Shown: piece after piece, positions 7,524 to 14,138 of the stretch | How positions within the stretch are numbered: position 1 is the stretch's first letter | How the letters are laid out: each line of letters starts with the position of its first letter | Source of the DNA: Aminipila sp051883075 | GTDB lineage: Bacteria; Bacillota; Clostridia; Peptostreptococcales; Anaerovoracaceae | Direction of reading: 5' to 3' | Assembly: GCA_051883075.1 (NCBI GenBank) | Contig: JBJETA010000010.1 | Coordinates: 1 to 24,319, forward strand | Length of the DNA: 24,319 nucleotides | Program-made: the position numbers and the translations under genes | The notes under the pieces: generated by a model | Seen by the model: the letters and a program-made list of their open reading frames with translations, nothing else | The model's database searches: none | Told to the model about the DNA's origin: nothing

Positions 7524-8145
7524 CAAGTTTTTTTCTTATTCTTTGCAAGGCATTGTCTATTGATTTTGCGGATTTATCCATGGTTTCGCCTATCTCCGCA
7601 CAATTCTTTCCCTGCAGGAATCCCATAAGTACACGGCTTTCAAATTCACTGAAGAAGCCCGCTTTTTCAGCCTCAAGCTTTTTCATCTTTTCTTTAAAAA
7701 TCAACGCACTTTCAGGTTCATCTTCCGTACTCGCCGAAAACAGTTCGGCAAAAGTGCCTCCGTCTTCTCCATTCATATCGTTATCAATGGATACAGAATT
7801 GTTCAACGGGGAATTCTTCAAAGTAGCCGCATGCTTCATAGCCGTATATATCTGGCTGTTTATGCACAAATCCGCGTAGGTTCTGAATTTGGCATTTCTG
7901 CTGCGGTCATAGCTTCTTATTGCCTTCAAAAGTCCTATCATGCCCTCTTGAACTACATCATCGGCATCAGCTCCGGCAACAAAATAAAGGCTTGCTTTAT
8001 TCCTTATAACAGTTTTATACCTTCGTATCAGCAGCTCCGTAGCGCCTTCCTCTCCGGCATGTGCCAGAGCTACAAGTTTTTCATCACTATACCCGGAAAA
8101 AGCTTCATAATTATATGTTAAAACACTGCTGTTATTTTCCTGCAT
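7501..8145 (-). CDS. sigH: RNA polymerase sigma-H factor (sporulation/transition-state type)
   Basis: 214 residues, close to the 218 of Bacillus subtilis SigH. It directs RNA polymerase to transition-state and early sporulation promoters. Region 2 is clear (residues about 55-110: ADDVVQEGMIGLLKAIRSYD, then KFRTYADLCINSQIYTA). Region 4 at the C-terminus includes FESRVLMGFLQGKNCAEIGE and KSIDNALQRIRKKLE, the latter nearly identical to the SigH signature. The gene is the last of the cluster; its ATG lies inside the end of rlmB (14-nt overlap), which suggests translational coupling, with AAGGA about 9 nt upstream. Position after rlmB matches the Firmicutes order, but the usual rae1/yacP gene between them is absent. 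Sporulation in this organism is not shown; SigH also serves non-sporulating relatives. Confidence 0.95.
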   Translation of the reverse strand: MQENNSSVLTYNYEAFSGYSDEKLVALAHAGEEGATELLIRRYKTVIRNKASLYFVAGADADDVVQEGMIGLLKAIRSYDRSRNAKFRTYADLCINSQIYTAMKHAATLKNSPLNNSVSIDNDMNGEDGGTFAELFSASTEDEPESALIFKEKMKKLEAEKAGFFSEFESRVLMGFLQGKNCAEIGETMDKSAKSIDNALQRIRKKLENHLTGR

Positions 8146-8881
8146 CTCTTTGTTTCCTTATCTCACACATCAGAACAGCGGCAGCGTTTGACGCATTCAA
8201 TGATGTTATTTTTCCAACCATAGGTATCGAAACCACAAAGTCGCATTTTTCTTTTACAAGCCTGCTGATGCCAAAGCCCTCACTTCCTATAACAAGAGCT
8301 ATCGAACCTCTCATATCAGTCTTGTAATACGATTCTCCATCCATATCACATGCGTATATCCAGACGCCCTTTTCTTTAAGCAGCTCAATAGTCTGTGATA
8401 TGTTCGATACCTTTGCACACGGCATATATTCAACCGCTCCTGCTGAGGCTTTTGCCACCACCTCTGTTATGCTTACCGAACGTCTTTTAGGTATGATGAT
8501 ACCGTGCGCCCCGCATGCCTCTGCAGTTCTCATGACAGCCCCCAGATTATGAGGATCTTCAAGGTTGTCAAGTATGATTATAAACGGCGGTTCGCCTCTT
8601 TTCTCAGCCAGCTCCAATATATCCTCGACTTCACAGTAAGTATATGAGGATACATAGGCCGCCACACCCTGATGTGGTGCGCCGCCGGAAATTCTGTCCA
8701 GGGCTGTTTTTTCCGCCATGGTCACAGGTATTTTCTTATCCTTTGCAATGCCCAGAATTTTCTTAACAGAGCCTTCTGCGCCTTTGCCGACTATAAGCTT
8801 GTCGATTTCCCTGTCACTTCTGAGTGCTTCCATGACAGCATTTCGTCCTACAATGATATTCTTACTGGTTTCCTTCTCCAC
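8132..8881 (-). CDS. rlmB: 23S rRNA (guanosine-2'-O-)methyltransferase RlmB (SpoU/TrmH family)
   Basis: 249 residues, normal family length. It transfers a methyl group from S-adenosylmethionine to the 2'-O of a guanosine in 23S rRNA (G2251 in E. coli). The N-terminal substrate-binding domain (about 8-80: IVGRNAVMEAL ... GAPHQGVAAYV) is followed by the trefoil-knot SPOUT domain. Motif 1 is NLGAVMRTA (112-120, with Asn112 and Arg118), motif 2 is LVIGSEGFGIS (196-206, with Glu201), and motif 3 is IPMVGKITSLNASNAA (219-234, with Asn229). The start is a GTG at 8881 immediately after the folA stop codon, with AGGAG 7 nt upstream. This zero-gap junction implies co-transcription and probably coupled translation. 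Substrate position is inferred from the family. Confidence 0.95.
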   Translation of the reverse strand: MEKETSKNIIVGRNAVMEALRSDREIDKLIVGKGAEGSVKKILGIAKDKKIPVTMAEKTALDRISGGAPHQGVAAYVSSYTYCEVEDILELAEKRGEPPFIIILDNLEDPHNLGAVMRTAEACGAHGIIIPKRRSVSITEVVAKASAGAVEYMPCAKVSNISQTIELLKEKGVWIYACDMDGESYYKTDMRGSIALVIGSEGFGISRLVKEKCDFVVSIPMVGKITSLNASNAAAVLMCEIRKQRDAGK

Positions 8882-9367
8882 TTATTTTCTCCTGTATTCA
8901 AAAAACTGGTACTTCAGACCATTGTGGTCCTGCATCTCACTTTTCCAGACAATTTCCATATCTTCTCTTTCATCAAGATTTGTAAAGAATCTGTCTGCAT
9001 CAAAGGTTTTATATATCTTCGTTATATAAAATGTATCACACAAATCCAGAGTTTCCCTGTAAACCTGCGCGCCTCCTGTTATAAATACATCATCAGTGTC
9101 ATACTTTTTAAGCTCTTCAAAAAGTTCTTCATAGCTGTGGCATACTTTGCAGCCCGCATCATAGTTCACATCAGAAGTCAAAACGATATTTTCCCGGTCA
9201 GGAAGAGGCTTTTTTCCGGGCAGTGACTCCAAAGTTTTTCTTCCCATAACGATAGTTTTGCCCGTAGTTTTTTCCTTAAAATATTTCAAATCTCCGGGAA
9301 TATGGGTAAGAAGTCCGTTATCCTTTCCTATCCCCCAGTTTTCATCAACTGCCACTATTGTTTTCAT
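8882..9367 (-). CDS. folA: Dihydrofolate reductase
   Basis: 161 residues, the usual length. It reduces dihydrofolate to tetrahydrofolate with NADPH. Visible signatures are VDENWGIGKDNGLL (7-20), HIPGDLKYFK (22-31) with catalytic Asp26, GKTIVMGRKTLESLPGKKPL (36-55) for cofactor binding, and FITGGAQVY around residue 100. The position equivalent to E. coli Trp22 is His22, a substitution seen in other Gram-positive DHFRs as far as I recall. The gene follows thyA by 72 nt and directly precedes rlmB. Pairing with thyA makes sense, because ThyA oxidises methylene-tetrahydrofolate to dihydrofolate, which DHFR recycles. The ribosome binding site is weak (AAAGG, about 11 nt before the ATG). Confidence 0.95.
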   Translation of the reverse strand: MKTIVAVDENWGIGKDNGLLTHIPGDLKYFKEKTTGKTIVMGRKTLESLPGKKPLPDRENIVLTSDVNYDAGCKVCHSYEELFEELKKYDTDDVFITGGAQVYRETLDLCDTFYITKIYKTFDADRFFTNLDEREDMEIVWKSEMQDHNGLKYQFFEYRRK

Positions 9368-9439
9368 AGTTTATTCTGCCTTTCTGTCTTGTTTTTATCT
9401 TCTGTTTTAAGAAATCTGACATTGCCTGTTCTAAAGCTT

Positions 9440-10270
9440 TTATATTGCAACAGGAATGTTCTTTATCTGAGGATTCTTTTCATAATCTTCTATAATAACG
9501 TCATCAACTGTAAAGTCATAAAAATCCTTAACATCAGGATTCAGTCTGAACTTAGGCGCAGGGTACTGCGGCCTTGTAATCATTTCCTTTACAAGCGGTA
9601 TGTGTCTGTCATAGATGTGAGCATCTGCAATGACATGTACAAGCTCTCCTGCCTCAAATCCGCAAACCTGTGCAAGCATATGAACAAGAACCGAATACTG
9701 TACAACATTCCAGTTGTTTGCCGTAAGAATGTCCTGTGAACGCTGGTTTAAAATAGCGTTAAGCTTATTTCCCGTTACGTTGAAGGTCATGCTGTAAGCA
9801 CAAGGTTCCAGGTTCATTTCCGACAAATCCTGAAAATTAAAGATATTGGTCATTATTCTTCTTGAATACGGTGCATTTTTAAGATTCCAGATGACATTGT
9901 CAACCTGGTCCATTTCACCCTGTGCAAATTTATATTTCTTGCCCAGCTGATAGCCGTATGCCTTGCCTATGGTTCCCTGTTCGTCCGCCCATGAGTCCCA
10001 GATGTGGCTGTTCAGTTCACTGACACGGTTCGACTTCTTCTGCCATATCCATAAAAGCTCGTCCACAGCAGATTTAATAGCAGTAGGTCTCAATGTAAGT
10101 GCCGGAAACTCCTCCTGCAGGTTGTAACGGTTTACAACACCAAACTTCTTAATGGTATGTGCAGGTGTTCCGTCAGCCCATTTTGCTCTCACTACCTGTC
10201 CTTCCGAAGAATATCCGTTTTCCAATATGTCACTGCACATATTGACAAATAACACATCTGCTTTACTCAT
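9440..10270 (-). CDS. thyA: Thymidylate synthase ThyA
   Basis: 276 residues from the ATG at 10270, which has GGAGGG 6 nt upstream; the open frame extends further but without a start signal. ThyA methylates dUMP to dTMP using methylene-tetrahydrofolate. Catalytic Cys157 lies in EPCAYSMTFNV. Phosphate-binding Arg137 and Arg138 are in YSRRI, and Arg177 in NQRSQD. Asp180, Asn188 (NNWNVVQY), His218 and Tyr220 (HIYDRH) complete the nucleotide site. The active-site loop reads RSQDILTANNWNVVQY rather than the RSxDxxLGxPFN form of E. coli, resembling the B. subtilis ThyA/phage phi3T branch. It begins 14 nt after the small membrane-protein gene and is followed by folA, forming a dTMP-folate module. Confidence 0.96.
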   Translation of the reverse strand: MSKADVLFVNMCSDILENGYSSEGQVVRAKWADGTPAHTIKKFGVVNRYNLQEEFPALTLRPTAIKSAVDELLWIWQKKSNRVSELNSHIWDSWADEQGTIGKAYGYQLGKKYKFAQGEMDQVDNVIWNLKNAPYSRRIMTNIFNFQDLSEMNLEPCAYSMTFNVTGNKLNAILNQRSQDILTANNWNVVQYSVLVHMLAQVCGFEAGELVHVIADAHIYDRHIPLVKEMITRPQYPAPKFRLNPDVKDFYDFTVDDVIIEDYEKNPQIKNIPVAI

Positions 10271-10284
10271 GTTTTTCCCTCCGT

Positions 10285-10473
10285 TTAAAAAATATATTTG
10301 ATAACGATACCTATGAGTCCCAAAACAATGACCGCTGCCAGCACCTTGGCACCTGCGTTCCATTTCTGTTCAGGATGCTGTCTGTTGTATTCATCGTATT
10401 CTTTACTGATTTCACGGTTCGTCCTATAATAATCAGTAAGCATATCCCTGGCTTTATTTTGCGTCTTCCTCAT
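10285..10473 (-). CDS. Small single-pass membrane protein, unknown function
   Basis: 62 residues. The N-terminal 38 residues are charged and helical (KARDMLTDYYRTNREISKEY ... QHPEQKW). One hydrophobic segment follows at about 42-61 (AKVLAAVIVLGLIGIVIKYIF), placing the N-terminus probably in the cytoplasm with the tail in the membrane. Its ATG lies 4 nt after the mrnC stop codon and thyA starts 14 nt after its end, so it is embedded in the operon, which supports a real gene. The ribosome binding site is weak (GAGAGTAG), consistent with coupling to mrnC. I do not recognise a family. Confidence 0.7.
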   Translation of the reverse strand: MRKTQNKARDMLTDYYRTNREISKEYDEYNRQHPEQKWNAGAKVLAAVIVLGLIGIVIKYIF

Positions 10474-10477
10474 ATTA

Positions 10478-10894
10478 CTACTCTCTTATCCCCTTTTTTC
10501 TTACCTCGTCAATGTCCGCAGCCTCAATCAAGTCAATAGACTTCTTCAATATCTCATCAAGCCTTTCCTTTCTGCCTGTAAGGTACAGATACCCAAGAAA
10601 AGCCTCAAAAGCCGTAGCAAGCTTATAAGTAACCGGTCTGACATTGTGGGGTCTTGAAGATATTTTTCTGTTTCTCGCCCTTTTTACAAGAGCTTCCTCA
10701 AACTCCGTCAGTTCAGGCATAAGCTTCTTTATGGCATATGCCTGACCTTCCGCCCTTACAAACTTTTTTGCTATCTGATTCTGCTTATTTATATCAATTG
10801 CGTTTTGCTCCAGTACATACTCTCTTACATACACTTCCCAGACCGCATCTCCTATGTAGGCCAGAGCCGTACCGTTCATTTTGTTTACATCCAT
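10478..10894 (-). CDS. mrnC: Mini-ribonuclease 3 (23S rRNA maturation)
   Basis: 138 residues from the ATG at 10894. Mini-III is a homodimeric RNase III-like enzyme without a dsRNA-binding domain; in B. subtilis it trims 23S rRNA precursor ends. The RNase III signature LAYIGDAVWEVYVRE (11-25) contains catalytic Asp16, and TAFEAFLGYLYLTG (94-107) contains Glu97, the second metal ligand. RARNRKISSRPHN (72-84) matches the family's conserved basic loop. The frame runs up to a GTG at 10972, but that start lacks a ribosome binding site and would translate through a perfect hairpin. Alignment with B. subtilis MrnC supports 10894. The ribosome binding site there is imperfect, so the start is less certain than the identity. 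It lies between cysS and rlmB, as in other Firmicutes. Confidence 0.92.
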   Translation of the reverse strand: MDVNKMNGTALAYIGDAVWEVYVREYVLEQNAIDINKQNQIAKKFVRAEGQAYAIKKLMPELTEFEEALVKRARNRKISSRPHNVRPVTYKLATAFEAFLGYLYLTGRKERLDEILKKSIDLIEAADIDEVRKKGIRE

Positions 10895-10912
10895 ATCCTT
10901 TTCCCGCTTAAA

Positions 10913-11004
10913 GTCTGTCCCCTTTCCGGTTATCTTCTCCCCGCCTAACCGGAAAGAATGTATTTTCTGCACAAAGGGGGATGCCTGAACCAGACAGCCC
11001 CTTT
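10913..11004 (-). repeat. Nested and competing inverted repeats between cysS and mrnC
   Basis: A perfect 11-bp inverted repeat, CTTTCCGGTTA (10922-10932) with TAACCGGAAAG (10946-10956), has a 13-nt loop. Around it CCCCTTT (10919-10925) can pair with AAAGGGG (10973-10979), and GTCTG (10913-10917) with CAGAC (10991-10995). A second CCCCTTT at 10998-11004 competes for the same AAAGGGG. No U-tract follows, so this is not an ordinary terminator. It may be an RNA processing or regulatory structure, or a REP-like or MITE-like element. Confidence 0.6.
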
Positions 11005-11017
11005 ACATGGTTTCCTT

Positions 11018-12418
11018 TTATTCTTTTATAATCTGGACGCCCTGCGGAGTATCCTTTAAAACTATACCCTTGGCCTTCAGCAAATCCCTGATTTCATCTG
11101 CTCTTGCAAAGTTCTTTTCTTTTCTTGCCTGCTGTCTTTCCTCAACAAGTGCTTCAATCTCAGGATCGATACTTTCATCCTCTTCAGCCTGAAGCAGTCC
11201 AAGAACAGTTGTAAGTTCAGCAAGAACCTCAAGGGCAGCTTTCGCAAACTCTTTTGATGCACCGTCCTTAACAGCAGTATTTATAGCAGTTACAAGTTCA
11301 AATACAGCAGTAATTGCATCTGCAGTATTTAAGTCATCTTCCATTGCATCTATAAATTTCTGTCTGTACTTGTCAAAGCCCTTAATAATGTCCTCTTCTT
11401 CCGCAGTCATACCGCCGTCTTTTCCGTTTTCCGCAAGATGCTTAAGGTTTGCCTTTGCATTCTGCATTCTTGCAAGTCCGTTTTTCGCCTGTTCCATCAG
11501 CTCATCGCTGAAGTTGATAGGATTGCGGTAATGTCCTGAAAGCAGGAAGAATCTGATTACTTCACCGCTGTATTTCTGAAGGATATCTCTTACCGTAAAG
11601 AAGTTACCCTTTGACTTTGACATTTTCTCATTATCTATTGTAATATAACCGTTATGCATCCAGTAGTTTGAGAACGGCTTGCCGTTGTGTGCTTCCGACT
11701 GGGCAATTTCATTTTCATGATGAGGGAATGCCAGGTCCTGTCCTCCCGCATGAATATCAATAGTCTCACCAAGATATTTCTTTGACATAGTTGAGCATTC
11801 AATATGCCAGCCCGGTCTGCCCATACCCCAAGGTGACTCCCATGCAATTTCATCGTCAGTCTTTCTTGCCTTCCACAATGCAAAATCCAATGGATCCTTT
11901 TTCTTTTCCCCTATCTCGATTCTTGCGCCTGCTTCAAGGTCTTCAATATTCTGCTTTGAAAGCTTGCCATAATCCGCGAACTTTCTTGTGCTGTAGTAAA
12001 CATCTCCGTCAACCTCATAAGCATAGCCCTTTTCAATCAGATCTGCCACAAACTTAATGATGTCATCCATAGTTTCAGTTACCTTTGGATGAACTGTTGC
12101 AGGTTTGACATTGAGCGCTGCCGCATCCTTATAATACTCAGCGATATACTTTTCGCTTACTTCACCTGCGGATATGCCCTCTTCCCTGGCCTTGTTTATA
12201 ATCTTATCATCAACATCAGTAAAGTTCTGGACAAACTTTACGTTGTTTCCTCTGTATTCAAGATATTTTCTGAGCGTGTCAAAAACCACAAACGGTCTTG
12301 CGTTGCCGATGTGGAAATAGTTATATACAGTCGGACCGCATACATAAATCTTTATTTCCGACTTATCTATAGGTACAAATTCCTCTTTCTTTCTTGTAAG
12401 TGTGTTGTATATCTTCAT
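11018..12418 (-). CDS. cysS: Cysteinyl-tRNA synthetase
   Basis: 466 residues, standard length. This class I synthetase joins cysteine to tRNA-Cys. The HIGH motif appears as HIGN (36-39) in YNYFHIGNARP, and the KMSKS loop is KMSKS at 265-269. The zinc site that selects cysteine is complete: Cys27 (YVCGP), Cys208 (HIECS), His233 and Glu237 (FPHHENE). The C-terminal helical anticodon-binding part follows from about residue 300. GGAGGG lies 8 nt before the ATG at 12418. It probably starts the cysS-to-sigH transcript; a palindrome sits at its promoter. No T-box leader (no AGGGTGGNACC-like sequence) is seen. Confidence 0.97.
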   Translation of the reverse strand: MKIYNTLTRKKEEFVPIDKSEIKIYVCGPTVYNYFHIGNARPFVVFDTLRKYLEYRGNNVKFVQNFTDVDDKIINKAREEGISAGEVSEKYIAEYYKDAAALNVKPATVHPKVTETMDDIIKFVADLIEKGYAYEVDGDVYYSTRKFADYGKLSKQNIEDLEAGARIEIGEKKKDPLDFALWKARKTDDEIAWESPWGMGRPGWHIECSTMSKKYLGETIDIHAGGQDLAFPHHENEIAQSEAHNGKPFSNYWMHNGYITIDNEKMSKSKGNFFTVRDILQKYSGEVIRFFLLSGHYRNPINFSDELMEQAKNGLARMQNAKANLKHLAENGKDGGMTAEEEDIIKGFDKYRQKFIDAMEDDLNTADAITAVFELVTAINTAVKDGASKEFAKAALEVLAELTTVLGLLQAEEDESIDPEIEALVEERQQARKEKNFARADEIRDLLKAKGIVLKDTPQGVQIIKE

Positions 12419-12443
12419 AATGAACTCCCTCCGTTTAACAACA

Positions 12444-12468
12444 TAGGGCAGGTATATAACCTGCCCTA
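12444..12468. repeat. Perfect 10-bp palindrome at the cysS promoter (operator-like)
   Basis: TAGGGCAGGT (12444-12453) and ACCTGCCCTA (12459-12468) flank 5 nt. It begins 2 nt downstream of a minus-strand TATAAT (12476-12471), so it would span the transcription start of cysS or form the 5' hairpin of its RNA. There is no following U-tract in either direction, so an operator or RNA stem is more likely than a terminator. Confidence 0.6.
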
Positions 12469-12493
12469 AAATTATACAATATTCTGTTAAAAA

Positions 12494-12523
12494 AGTATAG
12501 CCATTTCCTACTCATTTAGTCAA
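12494..12523 (-). promoter_or_regulatory. Candidate promoter of cysS
   Basis: On the minus strand, TTGACT (12523-12518), 18 nt, TATACT (12499-12494). A second -10 (TATAAT, 12476-12471) lies closer to the gene but lacks a good -35, so which is used is unclear. Confidence 0.5.
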
Positions 12524-12540
12524 CTTTAACAAGCTGTTTT

Positions 12541-13824
12541 TTATAAATAGTTTACCGGATTCTGCGCAACACCGTTTATTCTCACTTCAAAGTGGAGAAC
12601 ATTGCCTGTTGCGTTTCCCGTACTACCTACAGTACCGATTGTCTGACCCTTCTTTACCGTTTCTCCCACGCTTACATACATGCTGTCACAGTGTGCATAA
12701 TAAGTCTGAAGACCGCCGCCGTGGTCAATCTTAATGATGTTTCCGTATGAGCCTGAATAAGAAGCATATATAACGACTCCGTCTGCAGCTGCTGCAAATG
12801 GCGTGCCCTTAGGATTTCTTAAATCAATGCCTGCATGGCGTCTGCTTCCTCTGCTTGCACCGTACGGTGATGATATTTCCATGTGTGACATCGGATTTGC
12901 CAGTACTCCCAGACTCTGTGAGCCTGTGTATACAGGAATGGCTGCAGTTCCCTTCAGGGAAACCTGATTTTTCGGTTCACTTAAAACAGTTTCATCAAGA
13001 AGTGTGGATGCAACCACAATACCGTTCTGTTTGATGATTTCCGTAGTAGTCTGCTTGCTTCCGTTTTCTCCCGCAGTCTTAACCTTTGACTGTCCTCTGT
13101 ACATGCTGTTTGTTTCTTCATAAACCGTTTCATACGGTATGCTTTCTGTTGCCACAACATTTTCTTTTGTTGTTACGTTAATGAACGGTTTTGCTTCATA
13201 CAGGTTTATGGTTGAACCAATCTGAAGTTTTGCTTCTGTAATGCCGGGGTTCATTTCTTCCAACTTGTCCAGAGATATACCGTTCTTTGCCGCAATATCC
13301 CATACAGTATCTCCACCCTGTACAACATATGTCTTAGGAGTTGCCGTACCGCTGATGATATATGCAATCGCTTCGTCTACAGACATTTCCCATGCAGGAT
13401 CACCGCCTGCTTCTTTATAGTTATATGCATCCCATCTGAACTCCCTGTCAAAGGTAACTTCAGCATCAGGATTATTTTTATCAGTCAAATAATATGATTT
13501 TACTCCTTCAAATACAGCAGCCGCTTCTTCTTCACTTCCTACTGCAAGAACCAGCTTTCCGCCTATGCTTATCAGCCACTGTTCTTCGTCTGCCTCTGCT
13601 GTCGCAACAGTTCTTGCTTCAACACTTCCCGCACCGGCATTTGTCATATCCGCAAAGTTCACAGCAGGTGCTACCGATAAAAGAGCTGCAAGAGCAAATA
13701 CTCCTACAACACCTCCCGCAGTCAGTTTCTGCTGCTTTGTAAAGTTTTCTATCGCCTTATTTATTCTGTCAAGAATCTTACTGTCACTTATAGTGTTCAT
13801 AATATCTTTGATTTTCTCGTTCAT
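12541..13824 (-). CDS. Membrane-anchored LysM-G5-M23 peptidoglycan endopeptidase-like protein
   Basis: 427 residues. Layout: a short cytoplasmic part, one membrane segment (about 35-55), a linker, a helical/beta region (about 80-160), a LysM domain (about 165-208: TYVVQGGDTVWDIAAKNGIS), a G5 domain (about 212-292: VVATESIPYETVYEET), and an M23 domain (about 318-427). M23 metal residues His330 and Asp334 (HAGID) and His411 are present, as are His378 (YYAH) and the GNIIKIDHGGG strand. The usual HxH motif reads Val409-Leu-His411, so one conserved catalytic His is missing. M23 enzymes cleave peptide cross-links; members lacking key residues, such as SpoIIQ, act as scaffolds or activators. It lies upstream of cysS with its own promoter. 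AAGGA is about 10 nt before the ATG. Confidence 0.9.
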   Translation of the reverse strand: MNEKIKDIMNTISDSKILDRINKAIENFTKQQKLTAGGVVGVFALAALLSVAPAVNFADMTNAGAGSVEARTVATAEADEEQWLISIGGKLVLAVGSEEEAAAVFEGVKSYYLTDKNNPDAEVTFDREFRWDAYNYKEAGGDPAWEMSVDEAIAYIISGTATPKTYVVQGGDTVWDIAAKNGISLDKLEEMNPGITEAKLQIGSTINLYEAKPFINVTTKENVVATESIPYETVYEETNSMYRGQSKVKTAGENGSKQTTTEIIKQNGIVVASTLLDETVLSEPKNQVSLKGTAAIPVYTGSQSLGVLANPMSHMEISSPYGASRGSRRHAGIDLRNPKGTPFAAAADGVVIYASYSGSYGNIIKIDHGGGLQTYYAHCDSMYVSVGETVKKGQTIGTVGSTGNATGNVLHFEVRINGVAQNPVNYL

Positions 13825-13941
13825 AATAATAAATTCCTTTTTCTTTTTCCTAGTATGTCACCAGTTTTTCTTTGCTATCCCCTTTCAAACATGCAAATTC
13901 ATTGCACGCTTTGCGAGCTTCCTTTTTTTGCTCACAACGTT

Positions 13942-13970
13942 ATGTTACAGGATTGTTACACGAAAGTCAA
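13942..13970 (-). promoter_or_regulatory. Candidate sigma-A promoter of the M23 gene
   Basis: On the minus strand, TTGACT (13970-13965), 17 nt, TAACAT (13947-13942). The leader to the ATG at 13824 would be about 110 nt. Confidence 0.55.
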
Positions 13971-14005
13971 GGAACTTCACAGAATCTTGACAGAATCTTC
14001 ATATT

Positions 14006-14049
14006 GAAAAAGCCGTAGAAGCATTGATTTCATCAGCTTTTCTACGGCT
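14006..14049 (-). terminator. Intrinsic terminator after ppiB
   Basis: On the minus strand AGCCGTAGAA pairs with TTCTACGGCT (10 bp), followed by TTTTTC. It lies about 90 nt beyond the ppiB stop codon and separates ppiB from the M23 gene. Confidence 0.85.
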
Positions 14050-14086
14050 CTAAGTTTAAATTTTCTTAAAATTTTTAATAGTTTCA

Positions 14087-14120
14087 CATGTTGACAAATA
14101 TATTACATTTGTGTGACATG
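14087..14120. repeat. Nested interrupted palindrome downstream of ppiB
   Basis: CATGT (14087-14091) pairs with ACATG (14116-14120), and ACAAAT (14094-14099) with ATTTGT (14107-14112). It lies in the 3' region between the ppiB stop and its terminator. It may be a protein-binding site or an RNA stem. Confidence 0.45.
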
Positions 14121-14138
14121 AAGTTATTTGTTTGCTAT

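Larger units (their letters stand above)
13825..14138. other. Intergenic region: M23 promoter and leader, ppiB terminator, palindrome
   Basis: This 314-nt gap contains, from the ppiB side, an interrupted palindrome (14087-14120), a strong terminator (14006-14049), a promoter (13942-13970) and a leader of about 110 nt (13825-13935). The leader has two small inverted repeats (GAGC/GCTC and TGCAA/TTGCA). No known riboswitch consensus was matched. Confidence 0.5.

Noticed and set aside
10271..10363. 31-codon N-terminal extension of ThyA
   Set aside because: The extension overlaps the small membrane-protein gene in another frame and lacks a start signal; the ATG at 10270 has a perfect ribosome binding site and gives normal family length.
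10895..10972. 26-codon GTG extension of Mini-III
   Set aside because: It would run through a perfect hairpin, lacks a ribosome binding site, and does not match the known family N-terminus.
12419..12540. T-box leader for cysS (also considered for proS at 16864-16903)
   Set aside because: No AGGGTGGNACCGCG-like antiterminator sequence, and the gaps are too short for the full T-box structure.
13825..13935. c-di-GMP or c-di-AMP riboswitch before the M23 gene
   Set aside because: Only a short CGCAAAGC match to one conserved segment; the paired elements and remaining core sequences are absent.
14091..14119. Plus-strand promoter (TTGACA, 17 nt, TGACAT)
   Set aside because: The -10 is poor and no plus-strand gene follows.
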